A DNA stretch of 64,000 nt, from positions 186,001-250,000 of the forward strand of contig CANTFL010001198.1 of assembly GCA_947650285.1 (NCBI GenBank). Direction: 5' to 3'. The translations under genes were made by a program, and so were the position numbers. Positions 10,116 through 22,076 of the stretch are shown piece after piece. Under the pieces are notes generated by a model. It ran no database searches and was not told where the DNA came from. It worked only from the letters and a program-made list of their open reading frames with translations. Every line of letters starts with the position of its first letter. Position 1 is the stretch's first letter. The stretch is from Hyaloperonospora brassicae (Eukaryota > Oomycota > Peronosporomycetes > Peronosporales > Peronosporaceae).

Positions 10116-12020
10116 CTACCCCATAGAGGCGTGAGCTTCCCGGACTTTTAAATTTTCGCATTCTTGCAGAGTTTCTTCAAGATCGTTTGCATCTCCAAGG
10201 CGTAACATTGTCAACATTCTCGCCAGATCGCGATCGTCCAGGTTACCAATGTAATGATTCACATGTTTCTTGCGGATAGCAGACGTTCCATCTCGTATCG
10301 GGATCTTTGCCCGGATCGCAGCCACGTTCAGAAGGTATAAGTACTCCAATGGAGTCTCGTTCGATTGCATACGCGTATTGTAACAGAGTCTCCCAACCGT
10401 AATGCCATCTGTTCCTCCGTATTTGGCCATGAAGTCTTCCAGGAGCACCTTCCACAAATTCCTTGTCGAGCGACTGAGCTGATTATACCAGTCACGCACC
10501 GGTCCTGTAAGAAGATCGCTGAACACCAGGCACTTTTACGCGTCAGGCGCCTGATCGTGTAGGAACGCTGACTTCACCTTACTGACCCAGTTCTTAGCTC
10601 GTTCTTCATTCTTCTTTCGTCCAGGAAATTCTTTTAGTATGACCTTGGAAGACGTTTGAATGCTTTGGTTGGAGAAACCACCACAATTCGATGCCCCTGA
10701 CGTTGGTACCTGTAGTAATCTTTTATTACCTTGGTCACGGCACGCACGATCATGGTCGTGCGATCTACTAGGACGCGATCCAACCGACTCAATGTACGCA
10801 TCCGGCATATCAATCTCCATTTCAGGTGGGTGAATAGCCGATACTCGGCGTTCCTACTGGCTTGTTTTATCATATTTCTTCATGGACGCTCTAAAATAAG
10901 AACTCATCTGATTTGGTTCCACCGTGTTCATGAACTGCGTCGCCTGTGGCTTTTCTATCTGCGCCTCTACCTCAATCCGTTCAAATTTCTCCCGCAATAG
11001 ATCCGCACCCTTGGTCCTAGCGACATCCGTTAGATCTCGAACCAATCATTTAAGTTCTCTTCTGACTCCGTTGAAGCATAACAAGACGATCCAGTGTGTT
11101 CATCCTTTGGGGAGTTGCTGATTGGTGCGAGAACTTGACCCATCGTACTCACAGCGTGATATTTGGATCCGTGATGCCGGTCCGCGGGGCCGGGTTGTTT
11201 CCAGGGTCACGTATGCCTATGAGTGGACTCAACGTCCAAAACAGAGACTGTCCGTCAGCGATCACGTGATCGTGGTTGCACTCTAATAGCGTTTGCGCAT
11301 TGAACGTTTTAGCAGTGAACACCGCCTCTGTTAGTGGGTTAATTAGACGCCGGAGCACCTCCAACACGTTCAAGGTTGATTTAGGTGCTGATGTCGGTCC
11401 GCGTAAGGATCCGGTCAGCTTCGGCTTGATTTTCTTAAGCACAGGGTCGCTCGACATCAGCTTCTTTAGCTCCATCAAATATTATTCCCGGCCGATTTCG
11501 TCGAATCGCCAATCTTCAAACTTCATTTCGCGATCCACTGATTGTGAGACTTGATGCATCTTCTCCGTCTTGACCTTGTCTCCGGCTTGCCCGTTCATGT
11601 AGACGTTTTGATTATGTTTCACCGCGGCCAGCTTCTTAAAGTCGTCCAAACTTCTTGCTTCTTTCTTCATCTTTCTGATGGTTCGTTTGATATGAATGGA
11701 AATCGATTGAAGATTCCCCTACGACTTTCATCCTGCAGATCTTGCTTTGCAGCGCAATCTGCGGTGGCCCCCAAAGGGACCTCATCGGGGGGACGGGAGG
11801 GATTCTTCCAGATCGTGCGAACGATCTTCGTCATTAATTTTCTTGTAGTCAAATCCCCTCTCAAAACTTTGACGATCTGGAGTTCCTTCATTCCCACGCT
11901 TCTGCGACGATACCTCTTTACTGGCGCTTCTATCCCAGGTTCAGTCTTGATCTTGAATTCTTCTTTCAGGGACTCACAGTGAAATCCCGATTCACCAGAA
12001 GACCCGGGCGCGCGCCGCAT
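10116..12020 (-). pseudogene. Family B gag
   Basis: The - strand frame starts at the Met at 12020 and continues through 11670, 11482 and 10820 to 10116, with stops at 11479-11481 and 10533-10535 and frameshifts. The N-terminal part is charged. The Gag core follows (LKEFPGRKKNEERAKNWV, FLHDQAPDA, FSDLLTGPVRDWYNQLSR, ETPLEYLYLLNVAAIRAK). This matches the retrotransposon Gag capsid fold of gypsy elements, which forms the virus-like particle. No intact zinc knuckle is visible. It abuts an oppositely oriented LTR-like unit at 12040. Confidence 0.8.
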
Positions 12021-12039
12021 TGTGATAATGTGGTTATCC

Positions 12040-12720
12040 CTCGTTTCGTGAGACGATCTCGACTCTCCACTGGCGCCCGGACGACCGATTAACGGAGAGG
12101 GTACCCCTATCCCGTGCTCTACGTCTTCTTGCTTACGTTGTGTGCCCGTCGGTGGGGCGGGTTGCGCTTATCTTGGTGGTCCTGAGTTGAAGCTGAATTG
12201 ACTGTTTGTAGATAGGGGTTCCTCGGTTGGCAGTTCTTCACCCGGTCCAAAGTGGGGGGATAGAGTGGAAATTCTCCACTCGGTTGCAAGTACACTTGAA
12301 CGCATTCATAGAGTCGTCTTTTTCGAATGGTAATGCTTTTATGCGATCCTTCTGACCACTTGAGCCGTCTCGCATTCTTGAATCTGAACCGTAGAGTTCA
12401 CTGCGTCATATTGCAGTTGAGGGTGGTGGTGAAAAAAGACGTTCCGCCTGGCCAAACAATACAAGGGCGAAGTTAGCTTCGACGTGGGTGACTCTCTATT
12501 CAACGGGAGGTCAAAGATCCTGCCCGGGAGAAGTCGACGCGTGTCTTTCGTTGCATATTCAATTATGTTTAATTTTAACCTACCAAATCCGAAATCTACT
12601 GCTATGCCTATCCGATTCGCTAGATCACTGTTGCTTATCGCGTGTCTGTATAATGCACTTCTCGCGTCATGTGTTTCACAGCATATACTAAAGTAGCAGG
12701 CCGCTCCGTAGCAAATTACT
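12040..12720 (+). mobile_element. LTR-like unit of family B, inverted relative to the adjacent gag
   Basis: In + orientation it runs GACGATCTCGACTCT, ACTGGCGCCCGGACGACC, then GTGTGCCCGTCGGTGGGGC, and later CTTCTGACCACTTGAGCCG and GAGAAGTCGACGCG. All have counterparts in the - oriented unit 5190-5888. It starts about 20 bp upstream of the gag Met at 12020. Because it points away from gag, it is not a normal 5' LTR for that gag. Confidence 0.6.
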
Positions 12721-13339
12721 CGTTAGCAGATAGCACGAGTAGGGGATCGCACTTGTAGCGGATCAATCAAGTAGTTGATCGCGGTGTAGTGGATCGCGGG
12801 ACAGTGGACCAGTGTATGTGAGCCACACCAATAAGGTGTCCATACAATTAGGTGAACACACAATCAAGAATCACACACCTAGGGTGTATCGTGATAAATT
12901 TCTCGAGTCTTTGATCGGGCATCCACCGTCGAAGCGCCGTCACTTCTGAGACCTCGAATGTTTGAGGATCTTGACGATCCACTCCTTTAGCTTGCTTCTA
13001 TATTTACCCATCATCTATTGTCGTTATCAATCGCGTAAATCAGATGCTGTTCACTACTTGAGCGATCCGGCCCTTGTAACTTCGTGATCCAAGCCCCTAT
13101 CGATGATAGTGATCAGTCAGTCATCGATCCTTGACTATACTCCTTCATGACCGTTAGGTCGATCAATCCGCATAAATTGCACAGTCATTTCCTATCACTC
13201 GGTCGTGTGATACCATCATTCATGCCAACTAGTCTATCTCAGAGCGCACTCCACCAATCAAATCGATCTCACACTTAATGCAGTAGGCGCCATCCACACT
13301 TTCCAACATTAATCTTCTGCACTTCTCCACACATACACG
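12721..13339. other. Repeat tail and unassigned DNA
   Basis: 12721-12830 holds degenerate repeats around GTAGTGGATCGCGG, the counterpart of the GATC minisatellite at 4970-5190. No gene is visible in the remainder. Confidence 0.35.
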
Positions 13340-13465
13340 TAGCAATCTTTTCACTCTTTCATATAGAGCAGTACAACGAGGTAGCTGAAATCATCAATAA
13401 TAACACCTATTTACGATCTTCGACCTAGCACAGAAGGCTTCTTACTGGTGTCCAGTTCTCCTTCG
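13340..13465 (-). pseudogene. Fragment of family B RT
   Basis: The + strand text GATCTTCGACCTAGCACAGAAG and the neighbouring GTAGCTGAAATCATCAAT match the YIDD region of family B RT at 8240-8330. It is disrupted by a small insertion. It is fused to the end of the family C integrase. Confidence 0.6.
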
Positions 13466-13955
13466 GCGTATCAGCGCAAACACGGCGTAGGATGTCACAT
13501 ATGATGATGTTCTCTCGCTCGCTTTTACCATCGTTCTGGGTATAATCCATTGTGAAAATGTTCAATCGTGTACCTAGCATCGTGAAGACAAACCTACAAA
13601 ACTTCATAGTAACGAGAGAATCATAATTAGGGATGGATGCCGCAAGCAAACCGTGTCGTCGAAATACTTGATTGGCTATAGCGTATCTGTGTCTTCATTG
13701 TCGATAGAGTACAACAATGCCGCTAAATGATTCATCTTGCTCAAACAGACAACAAAGACCACAAAACCCGTATTTCCAAACGTATCTTTCGGTCATCCAA
13801 ATCCAAAAATTCATACTGATGTACTCCCAACACCCCTTATGTACAGGTACACTATCTAGCGGCGCCACCGCGTGAGCTGAGGGTTTATCCTTTGACACGT
13901 TCCAAAGGTATGCACATACATGCATACGTATTTGTAAAATTAAAGCCACCAATAG
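13450..13955 (-). pseudogene. Family C integrase core
   Basis: The - strand encodes SKDKPSAHAVAPLDSVPV, then GCWEYISMNFW, FRRHGLLAASIPNYDS, LGTRLNIFTMDYTQNDGKSERENI and CADTPKENW. These align with a gypsy integrase core, from the zinc module's Cys through the DDE positions. The first catalytic Asp is Asn here (SMNF), the second falls in PNYDS, and the Glu is kept (KSERE). One TAG lies at 13695-13697. Its position fits the 3' end of the family C element whose gag is at 17052-17956. Confidence 0.7.
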
Positions 13956-14389
13956 TATTGGTCAAACTATCCATATGTCTACTCACGACCGAAATGACCA
14001 CTCAATTCGGCATCATTTGTTCCGGAGCGGCAAAGATACGAGAAGTATCCTCAACATCCGTCCTGTAGCACAACAGGCCTTGATCTATGGAACATCGATG
14101 TATCCTCGCACGTAATTATGTCGACAATCGATGTCTAAGTAGGTTAACTCCTCACTCTCAAGAGCACGCAGCACATCTACACTATGAACGTCACGGAATA
14201 GGCCATACGAGTCAAGTCTGATATAGATGAAGACACAGCCGTTACATCGGCAAACGCATAATCAGGCGTGCGCGATAACGCATGAGCCAATATTTTTTTT
14301 CTGTCCAGTTTGTACTTTGCTTCAGAACTGTACTTGGCAAAGAAAGAGGGCTAGCGAGTCATTCTATGAGAAAGACAAGTCGACTGCGT
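13956..14389 (-). other. Family C connection region, unrecognisable
   Basis: It lies between RNase H and integrase fragments of family C. I see no surviving motif. Confidence 0.3.
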
Positions 14390-14560
14390 TGCAGTGCGTA
14401 ATGACGCATGATCAATATAGATCACAAAGGTCTTAATGCCAAGCCGTTGGACTTTAAATTTAACGAGAGCAGACGTCATCACAAGCAGCCCTTTGCCATG
14501 AAAAGGCTAGTCATTCTCTGCAACTTTCATATATCGGTAATTATACGCGACAACACACTC
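14390..14560 (-). pseudogene. Family C RNase H fragment
   Basis: In the - strand, protein text recognisable as gypsy RNase H remains across frame breaks: PFHGKGLLVMTSALVKFK and FVIYIDHASLRT. The matching segments of element D are PVHDKKLLAMKYALAKF and FVVYTDHASLRT. It is too decayed to be functional. Confidence 0.6.
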
Positions 14561-14879
14561 ATGACCATGCGGGTCTTATTGCAATCATGCACAGCCAATT
14601 TCAAAGTAATGAGCATCACAGAAACACTGGACGACCACGCCGGATCTGGCAGAGCCAAGATTGGGGCCTGTAAATAATTTTCCTTAACAGCTCAAAAGAA
14701 TCCTTTTGTGTGCTATTCCAGCAACATAAATTATACTTTTACGTAGGTAAGATAATATCCGATCCATGTCTACATAGTTCGCACTGTACCTGTGCAAGCT
14801 GTTGGTGAGGCTGAGCCACATTCTCAATTTCTTTTAGTTCTTAGTAACCTGCCAGTCAACTATGACCTTGAACATCGCG
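14561..14879 (-). other. Family C, RT to RNase H interval
   Basis: No motif is clear. It is assigned to family C by position. Confidence 0.3.
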
Positions 14880-15590
14880 GAATCCGCTCGTAAGCCTTGC
14901 GTACCAATTGTGAATTCGAATTAAAAGATTTCTTAAGCGCCAAAGAGGAATTTAGATGCGTTCGCATGCACTCAAGAAATGATCCTAAATCATCAAAATG
15001 AGTGTATATGTCAGACTAATCATAAAAAGCACGACTTTGGACAAAAATGATATCAAAGGACATATGTGCATATCCTCGATGAGGTCTGAACACATGCGTC
15101 ACGAGAAGATTATATGTAGCCGGGGCATTCGAAACCCTTTGAAGCATTACAAGACACTCTCAAAGCAAACAGGTAGGATTGATGACTACAGTTAGCGAGC
15201 TCGCTGGCTTTCATGAACAATTGGTAATAATTATCAAAAACATCGAGTGCACTGAACTTAATGCAACCTACCATGGCTGTATAAGCACACCCTCTCGAAA
15301 AATGGGTGTTTGAGACGGCATGGTGGCTTCATTTAGCTTATTGAAGCGTGGCCGATGCGCCACTTACCATTCAGCTTATTTGCACAAATGGGGGAGTGGA
15401 AAAGGGAGATTACTCTCCCAAACCATTCCTGCCTCGTGCTTTGCACAAAAGTAGTCGTCATTGAAATCCCACTGATCTTTTGGCAAGGCCAACTGTCGCG
15501 TAACGCAGTATTCGGTTTCAGGAACCAGGTCATTTCCATAACAAACACCGCTACCAGGAGGTAAGCGGACGGTGGTTTTTTATACATCAC
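14880..15590 (-). pseudogene. Family C reverse transcriptase fragment
   Basis: 15590-15333 carries a frame aligning with the RT N-terminal region of element D (WPCQKISGI for the WPLPREQVLAI region, NGKWRIGHA for GGWRIVHA). Downstream, near 15240, FSALDVFDNYYQLFM preserves the catalytic Asp motif (D: FSSMDLMDGFYQILM). Near 15080 the YFDD box is reduced to SFDIIF. It has many stops. It confirms that gag, RT, RNase H and integrase between 13.4 and 18.0 kb belong to one - strand element. Confidence 0.6.
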
Positions 15591-16439
15591 GTTATTTAAA
15601 TTGCTTGACTAAAAATTATAAGGGATATATGTTATCATTGAGGATCGTAGATTCACTACGAACACCTAGTGCCATCTTCGTGTCTTCAAGTACATAATAT
15701 CTCACGAGAGATGCATAATTTCATTTCATACCCGGGGCGGATGACCACAAGGTAGGATAATTCGCCTGCGTTCGAGGCTCAGTACACTCACCGTCAGAAA
15801 GTAGTCTGGCTCAAATAGATCAACGAAAGATGGAAAATTCTCAAGGCTAACGATGCCGTCTACCCAATCGATGGACAAGTTTATATCGTGTATTACTATC
15901 GACCAGCCAATCGATAGACAAGTTTATATCGCGTATTACTATTATCAATATGCAACTAGAAGGACGCTTTGCGTTTCGAAGTTGATGTATGACGTTGCCG
16001 TCGTTGGATTAATGAGACCTTACACCTCAAGGAGGTCGGGGCAAATATTTCTTCTGGTTTAACGCTGACCATGACGTGATCTGTACGATAATGATGTCCT
16101 GAACGACATCTAGTGAGGTGGGTTTCTAGTTCGAACACTTTACTAAGTAGATTGATACATGCCAATCCACGCATATCGTGCGAGACATGCTCGAGGTTCC
16201 TTGTCCCTAGGCCATTCATTCTTGTAGCATTTTACAATACAATACCACCATTAGCATCACCCAATGGAGTAGATGCCTCACCACCATCCATCGATGAGTA
16301 TAGCTCGGGACTAAATTCATTGACATAGTTATTGTCAAGTAGTTCTGCAATATCAATGGCTAGCACACTAGCTGATCCAGGCAGTGACTAGCGCCAATAG
16401 CGCTTTAATATTTTGTAGATGTGGGTTAATGAATCTGCA
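15591..16439 (-). other. Family C, protease to RT interval
   Basis: No gene is supported. + strand 15870-15945 contains two near-identical copies of an ATCGACAAGTTTATATCGTG-like phrase, a short local duplication. Confidence 0.3.
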
Positions 16440-16680
16440 AAGAGGAATGGTTAATGTTGCGCCAAAGGTACTAAACGATCAATCAATCCATTGATCATGG
16501 CGTTCCAGCCAGGCCATCTGTAAAATGAGATCATATCTCGTGTCTAAGACTACGATTAGGCAGCGTTCGACGCTATCAAAGGCCAAAACTTCACGCCTAG
16601 AATGATTAAAATCTCTGGCGGCGTGACACACGTTCCTGTCGTCAGACGAACGGTAGAGTATCAATATCTTGTGCTTTCAG
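16440..16680 (-). pseudogene. Family C aspartic protease fragment
   Basis: The - strand reads ARDFNHSRREVLAFDS, then LDTRYDLILQMAWLERHDQWID. The phrase YDLILGMPWL is the typical C-terminal flap/ILG region of gypsy aspartic proteases. Element D has KFDVILGLPWLRKYEP at the same place. The N-terminal catalytic D(S/C)G is not preserved in view. Confidence 0.6.
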
Positions 16681-17051
16681 CGCTTCATCATACGACTGGC
16701 TACAGCAGGAAACGACGACGAGCCTAATTGCTTGATGCCCCGAAATAAGTAAGAATCGTTTAAGTTTTATTAAAAAAACGTTAAGTGTTGCTTCAACGAC
16801 CAGCAATCCTAACTTACAAACGCGTTCCGTTATTTATAGCACATACATCTAAGGAGAAAAGCCATGTCTACCTCCTTGAGATACTACAGATCCCAGTTCA
16901 TATCCAGTAGAGCGCTCCGCACTTGCTGGGGGTTGACGCTTTCCCGTTCCTTACCAGAGTTCTGTCTATTGACAGGGATTGGACCCATGTGTGTCTGGCA
17001 CCGCGTGAGCAATGGGCATCCGGGGTTCAATTGCTTAGTGCATCCGCACAT
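16681..17051 (-). other. Family C, gag-protease junction
   Basis: Directly after RCVICRF the - strand continues, past a TAG, with MCGC and CPLL. This suggests a decayed zinc knuckle at about 16990-17060. There is nothing further. Confidence 0.4.
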
Positions 17052-17956
17052 CTAGAAGCGACAGATGACGCATCGCTGTTCAGCGATTAAAAATGTATCT
17101 TCACTGTCACCCTCAGCATTACTGAGATCCACGGGTTCAGGTCTACAGGACACTTGAGTACTTAAAGAGCTCGCCAGGATAGAGCTCGGGTTGTACCCAG
17201 TCCAACCAAGCTTAGCAAGCTTAAAGTTGTAGTCCGCATTGTGCGCTATTACGACAGCCTCGTTAAAGGTAGTGAGGTGGACAAGGAAGACTTCAGGTCT
17301 ACAGGGTCCATGACAGAGAGATTTTATGATCTCCGTCACATGGTATATCTTTAATAATAAGTCGTTCTGAAATGCAGCTATAAGTGCTCCCAAATCATGG
17401 ACATAGTCCGACAACTCATGTTTACCTGACGTGCAGATAGGATCCGTGATCGCACGTGATATGCCGGTTAGGCGGTACAAAAATTGCGGTATTAATGAAA
17501 AAGTATAGCTTTTCCATGTGGGTAAGGCTTCATCGATGGACGCACTGCACGTAAGTGCCCACTCCCTCGCTCTAACAGCGAGCTCGGTGATCGCCACCGC
17601 GACCTTATAATATTTGGTTTGTACCATACCCGACCTATGGGATATCTCTACCTCACGGATCTAGAGGATATGAACCTCTTTTTGTTTATTGGAGTAGGGT
17701 TTAATGACCAACTTGACTGGCTGACGCATAGCCTAATCGTCTGACACAGACACAAAGCGTGTGGGCATAACTTTATCCATTTGAACTTGAACCTGCCCTA
17801 TAAGGGTCGTCTCGTACTTCTTAAAGCTCTCGAGACGTGCTTAGTTACGTCCAGGTCATGTGATACAAGGAGCTCCACATACTCTGGGACCAGAGCCGTG
17901 GTCAACTTTACAAGCGCAACCTTTCGGGGTTCGAAGAGACGAGTGTATTTTTCCAT
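17052..17956 (-). pseudogene. Family C gag
   Basis: It begins at the ATG at 17956 (MEKYTRLFEPRKVALVKL), about 50 bp inside the PBS. There is a frameshift near 17800 and TAG codons near 17740 and 17660, then an uninterrupted 191 codons from 17627. Gag core features are WALTCSASIDEALPTW, GKHELSDYVHDLGALIAA and ADYNFKLAKLGWTGYNPSS. These match the capsid region of a common oomycete gypsy Gag. The C-terminal knuckle is broken. This is a structural protein of the retrotransposon particle. Confidence 0.75.
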
Positions 17957-18003
17957 TTTGAAGGAGAACCTGTCGTTACAGACTCAGGCGTGGATTGAAT
18001 ACA

Positions 18004-18014
18004 AGTGCTACCAA
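18004..18014 (-). promoter_or_regulatory. Primer binding site of family C
   Basis: Next to the LTR end (CTACA at 18016), the - strand reads TTGGTAGCACTTG. TGGTAGCAC is the complement expected for a tRNA 3' end GTGCTACCA. The same word follows the LTRs of D1, D2 and E. Confidence 0.6.
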
Positions 18015-18015
18015 G

Positions 18016-18487
18016 TGTAGCGGAGCTGGTACATCTCCTAGTTAGAGTAAGTCTACCTGCTTTGCGAACAAGGTAGTTTTTTTACAAGAACTAGACTCTT
18101 TGAGTCAACGAGATTACAGCTCCAGGTCCTTGATCAAGGGACCTAAACGATTTAGTCAATCGACTGCATAGTGTGCTAGCGAGTCTGTGTCTCAACAAGA
18201 ATTGACTCTCTGATGACCTGAGACGCTTTAAGAAGGTACGTGTATCTATTTGATCAAAAGGGGAGCTGAACGTTATTTTTTTTTCGAAAAGAACACATCA
18301 GACTAAACATATTTAATCTTGAAACTAATGCTTCAATTAATACCCTTTAAAAGATCTCGTATTTGTGGGCTGGGCGTGTCAGCCCCCGCAACTGATACGG
18401 TGTTCGCGTATCATTTTAATGGGATCTCATTCCTGGTATAAACCACACATGTGATGTCGGCAACCAACCGACGAACCCCCCCTTACA
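18016..18487 (-). mobile_element. 5' LTR of family C
   Basis: The - strand starts TGTAAGGGGGGTTCGTCGG and ends GCTCCGCTACA, 472 bp. A diverged copy (about 60-70% by eye) is at 32103-32579 beside the copia pol. Shared blocks include AAAAGATCTCGTA, GATCAAAA and the GTCGGC..CC..CGAC hairpin. PBS and gag follow in the right order. Confidence 0.7.
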
Positions 18488-20104
18488 AATATGGTCAAGA
18501 CAAGATCAAATAGGTTTATTTAGGGAATTTTACACTGCACCAAATTCAGTTCTGCTTTTCCCTTCTTCTAAACGTGTTTGTTGAGTAGACTCACGTTCCT
18601 CTGCACGTCTACTGTGCGTGAGGAATCGAGGCACTTGCCTTTACTGTTATAGTGTAAAGTGCTTGTAGTGTGTCAGTACAAGCGGAGTGTGCGCCGGATC
18701 AACTATCTTCACCATCACGGCTTATTTAGAATAGTGTCATTGGTTTATTGCTTCTTCCATGACAGCTCGATACACAACACTGTGAACGTTAAACAATTCG
18801 CGAGCTTTGGGGCACAATTGACTTGCGTTCAAAACAGTCGACACACTCTCAAATCGAACGTCAGAGTTAAATGATACTCAAACCGGTAAAAACTGCAAGG
18901 CTGAGCCTATCACGAATTCTGAACCTCCTCCTGCCTGGTCTCGATCATTTTCGCTACAGTCATAGTAGTTTAGCATCCGTCATGTCTTGAATAGGCGCTA
19001 CATTTGGGTTTCCCCCGATGCATTTGCTAGGAACCAATCGTTCCAGACCAGCGGCTATTGATTCGATCTTTACCTAAGACTAAAACAAGGTCTGTGGACA
19101 ATACACGATACGTATCGCTCTATAGTAATACCGGGAACTTCTGTTCTGAGCATACGACCTCTCGGCAAAAAGCACGTGACGAACCACGACACCTTCCATA
19201 GTGCACGATCCCCCGCTGTGGAAAAGCATGCATGTGTAAGAGTAAAAGCCGAGTCTGCATGGCACACACATACTGAGTAACTTAAACGCCTGTCGCGTGG
19301 CACGTTCAACTACGCACCCGCTAGCACTCGCCCACATGTAGCTATCCAAACAGCGTGTGACGTGTAGGTCTACGCTGAAAAAAGCGAAGAGGACGGTGGC
19401 TGGTCGTCACAAGATAAGCTGGATGACTGTGCCGAACCCAGAGAACAAAAAGGTAGCACATGTTGCCAAAATGGTCGACAAATCGTTACGGTGGTAGGAC
19501 GAATTCTGGCCGACAACCAATTGCTTATTCTCGGTGGTCTCCCCTGAATGTCGATGGGTCAGCAAGCTCGCAGCCAAAGTTGCTCGTGACTCGAGCTGAT
19601 TCGTGCTGATATTCCATACAGAACCCCGCACTCAACATTAGGCCTTGCAGAGTTGCACTGCTCGGCCGATCTAATACTGTCGTTGACAACGACTACGCAC
19701 TCATATTCGTTGCCTGGAGATGTTGGCGTAGCACACAGTGAAAGTAGCACGCGTGCTTGACAAAATCCATACTAAAGACTTTGCCAGCGCATCAGGAATG
19801 TGTCAAGGCTCAGCTTTGGTGACCTGACGTAGACAATGACGGGAAATCAACGCTTGTGTCGAACAAAGCCTGTGAGACGTTCATTCTGAGACGTGACTGT
19901 AAGCAAAGTCTTTGCTCGTCACATCACTTGTGACACGTTTGTGTCTCTCTGGATGTACATTGAGCTGTTTGTTTACCAGTGCTCGTCAACACATCTGCAC
20001 GTGCGGCACCATCAGTTTGCATCACAAGCAGCACTTGAGCCACCGGCAACGCAGAAAGAGCGCATCCTCTTCTATCGCCCACGCAACGAGCGGTACGTCA
20101 GGAG
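18488..20104. other. Unassigned intergenic DNA
   Basis: Open frames are short and show no family motif. I see no RNA gene. Confidence 0.3.
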
Positions 20105-21147
20105 CTACACGTCTTGCAACGAGGCTGGTCCTGCTGCATACTCGATCGCAGCATCTGGACGAGAGCCATCGCGTGTTGTCCAACTTCCGACTCAGGTAGC
20201 GAGCGAGCGACATCGAGCAGGTCACGCAACACAGAGGCCGAAAGGCTGTGCGACAAGGAGGCCGAACGCTATGAAAAGTGTGTTGCTGAGTCAACTGAAG
20301 CCCAACAATTGGGATATTCACACGTACTTGTGTGCGCCGCCCCCCCCCCCCGACTAGGTTGCGTTCACTTGGCACGAGTTGCTCGACGTACGATCTGTCA
20401 CTGTGAGCCGACGACAGTTTCCCATCAGGAGCTCGAATGCTGCCACAGGCGAAGGTGAGGCCAGCCATCAAACGATGCAGAGTCGACTGGTATGGTCTGA
20501 CTGGAGTCAGCAAGGCCTGCGGAGGGGAAACAACATGGAAGATGCTACAGCGACGCCTTGATCCGAGTAGCACTCGAAGCAAAGGGTCAAAGGGTCCGTC
20601 GATCGAGGTCGGGGCGAGGGCGAGGGGTTGCTGATGCAGAGAGGAAACGAAGTTCGATACGTACAGGAGCTCACCTAGAGCCAGCAGATGCTGTGTGAGA
20701 CGGTATGGCTGTCGGGACAGACGGATCGACGTCCGAGGAAAACCCGCCGCTCGAGTCGAACGACCGTCCTGCCTTCAGTGACGACGCGTGTCTCGTCAGG
20801 TCTCACTTGCAGGCTCAGCCGTGTGAGTGACGCACGATAACACGGGACGGAGGTGACGCCATCGACCCCGCACGACGGTCAGGAGCACTTCCCATGCGCA
20901 CGACGCTCAGGAGCGAAGTAGGAATGCTATGATGAAGCAGCCGGTCCTCTGACAGCGACATGTCGTGGCACTGACAGCGGACGTTCCTCCTCTCGACAAG
21001 ACTTGAGCAGCGGGAGCGCTGTCCTCAGCGACCAATGACGGACGGATTGATGCGTGCGGCCAATGACACGAAGCGACTGAAGCGACGCGACGACTTTGAT
21101 CGGAGACCTGCGCCGACGCGATCAACGGCGACGAAGCGAAATTTTTG
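20105..21147. repeat. Segmental duplication, left copy, part 1
   Basis: It is nearly identical to 58657-59696. Differences are scattered substitutions, the C-tract length at 20339-20351 and small indels. The right copy begins exactly at the end of the E element's right LTR. It contains short ORFs conserved between copies, but none has convincing coding features. Confidence 0.9.
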
Positions 21148-21465
21148 CACGCGGCAAAGCTGCGGTAGAGAATGCACACGAGGCAACGCGAGACGACGGC
21201 AGTGGTAAATCGCGTCCTCGAGGCTCTGGTGAGCTGGAACGACGCAGCGAGCGCTGTGTGTTCGCGAACAGAACCAGCCGAAGAGACTGAAAAAAGGCTT
21301 GGAGACGACCAGACGAAGAAGCCAGCGGTCTCCTATCGCTGCTGTTATCGCCTGGCAGACTCTTGTTGCTCCGGAAGCCTCGGGCGACCCGGACACTGGA
21401 GTGCCCACCTGTCTGTCCGTGGCCGCGTTTCTTCCTGAATGCTCTTCGTAGAAACATAGGAAGGC

Positions 21466-21730
21466 ATTTGCAATGGTTTATAGGCAACAAAACGGCTCGT
21501 GGAGATCGTCGAGCAGCTCACGATTGCACACGTAGTGTGTAAAGAACCGCTCACGCCGTTACGCTATGCTCTTTTGCAGGGTCTACACTGGCCCACGAAC
21601 CAAACGGTCTCACGCTGTTGCCTGTCCATGTGATCGGTCCTTTCGCGTGTGTCGAGTGGCCACAAAAGCGCTCGCATGGCTGTACCACTTTTTTGCTCGG
21701 GAGCGATTGTGGCACCAAAATTAGGTGATA
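21466..21730. repeat. Segmental duplication, left copy, part 2
   Basis: It matches 62501-62766 almost base for base. The match stops at GGTGATA, where the right copy continues with a pogo terminal repeat and this copy continues GTCACC. It is therefore the unoccupied pogo target site. Confidence 0.9.
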
Positions 21731-21978
21731 GTCACCCTAAGCACGTGCAAAGCCGTCGCCATGATCCTTTCGTCGTCCAGATGGCGTGACGTAGGACGCT
21801 TCTACCGGACATAGAACCCCTTGAGTCCAACAACGTGTCGCGCGGTCGCAACGTTGCGAGCTTCGAGCACATGTTTCATTTGTATGGCGCATACTGTCTT
21901 AGAGTGTCGTTCTTGGGATGGGGCAGAGTCCGGATGGAAGGCTAGAAGGTGCGACCGTCCGTGGGCCTCTGCGCCTGC

Positions 21979-22013
21979 TTCTCTCCTGCTCCTCTCCTGC
22001 TCCTCTCCTGCTC
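21979..22013 (+). repeat. CTCTCCTGCTC micro-repeat in promoter
   Basis: Three tandem copies of an 11-bp pyrimidine-rich unit lie directly upstream of the initiator of the secreted protein gene. They could contribute to promoter function, or be neutral slippage. Confidence 0.6.
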
Positions 22014-22021
22014 CTCATTCG
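22014..22021 (+). promoter_or_regulatory. Oomycete-type initiator
   Basis: CTCATTCG, followed by TTAGTTCG, resembles the oomycete Inr (YTCANTYY) with its downstream flanking element. It lies 57 bp upstream of the ATG at 22077, the usual distance. This is a sequence match only. Confidence 0.55.
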
Positions 22022-22076
22022 TTAGTTCGCCTCCTTCCGCAGACGTCCACAAGCAAGTTACCGAACGAAGACGAAG

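Noticed and set aside
20022..20582. - strand ORF conserved in both duplicated segments (58870-59322)
   Set aside because: It is conserved only because the DNA is nearly identical. The two versions diverge at a C-tract and have no domain or signal.
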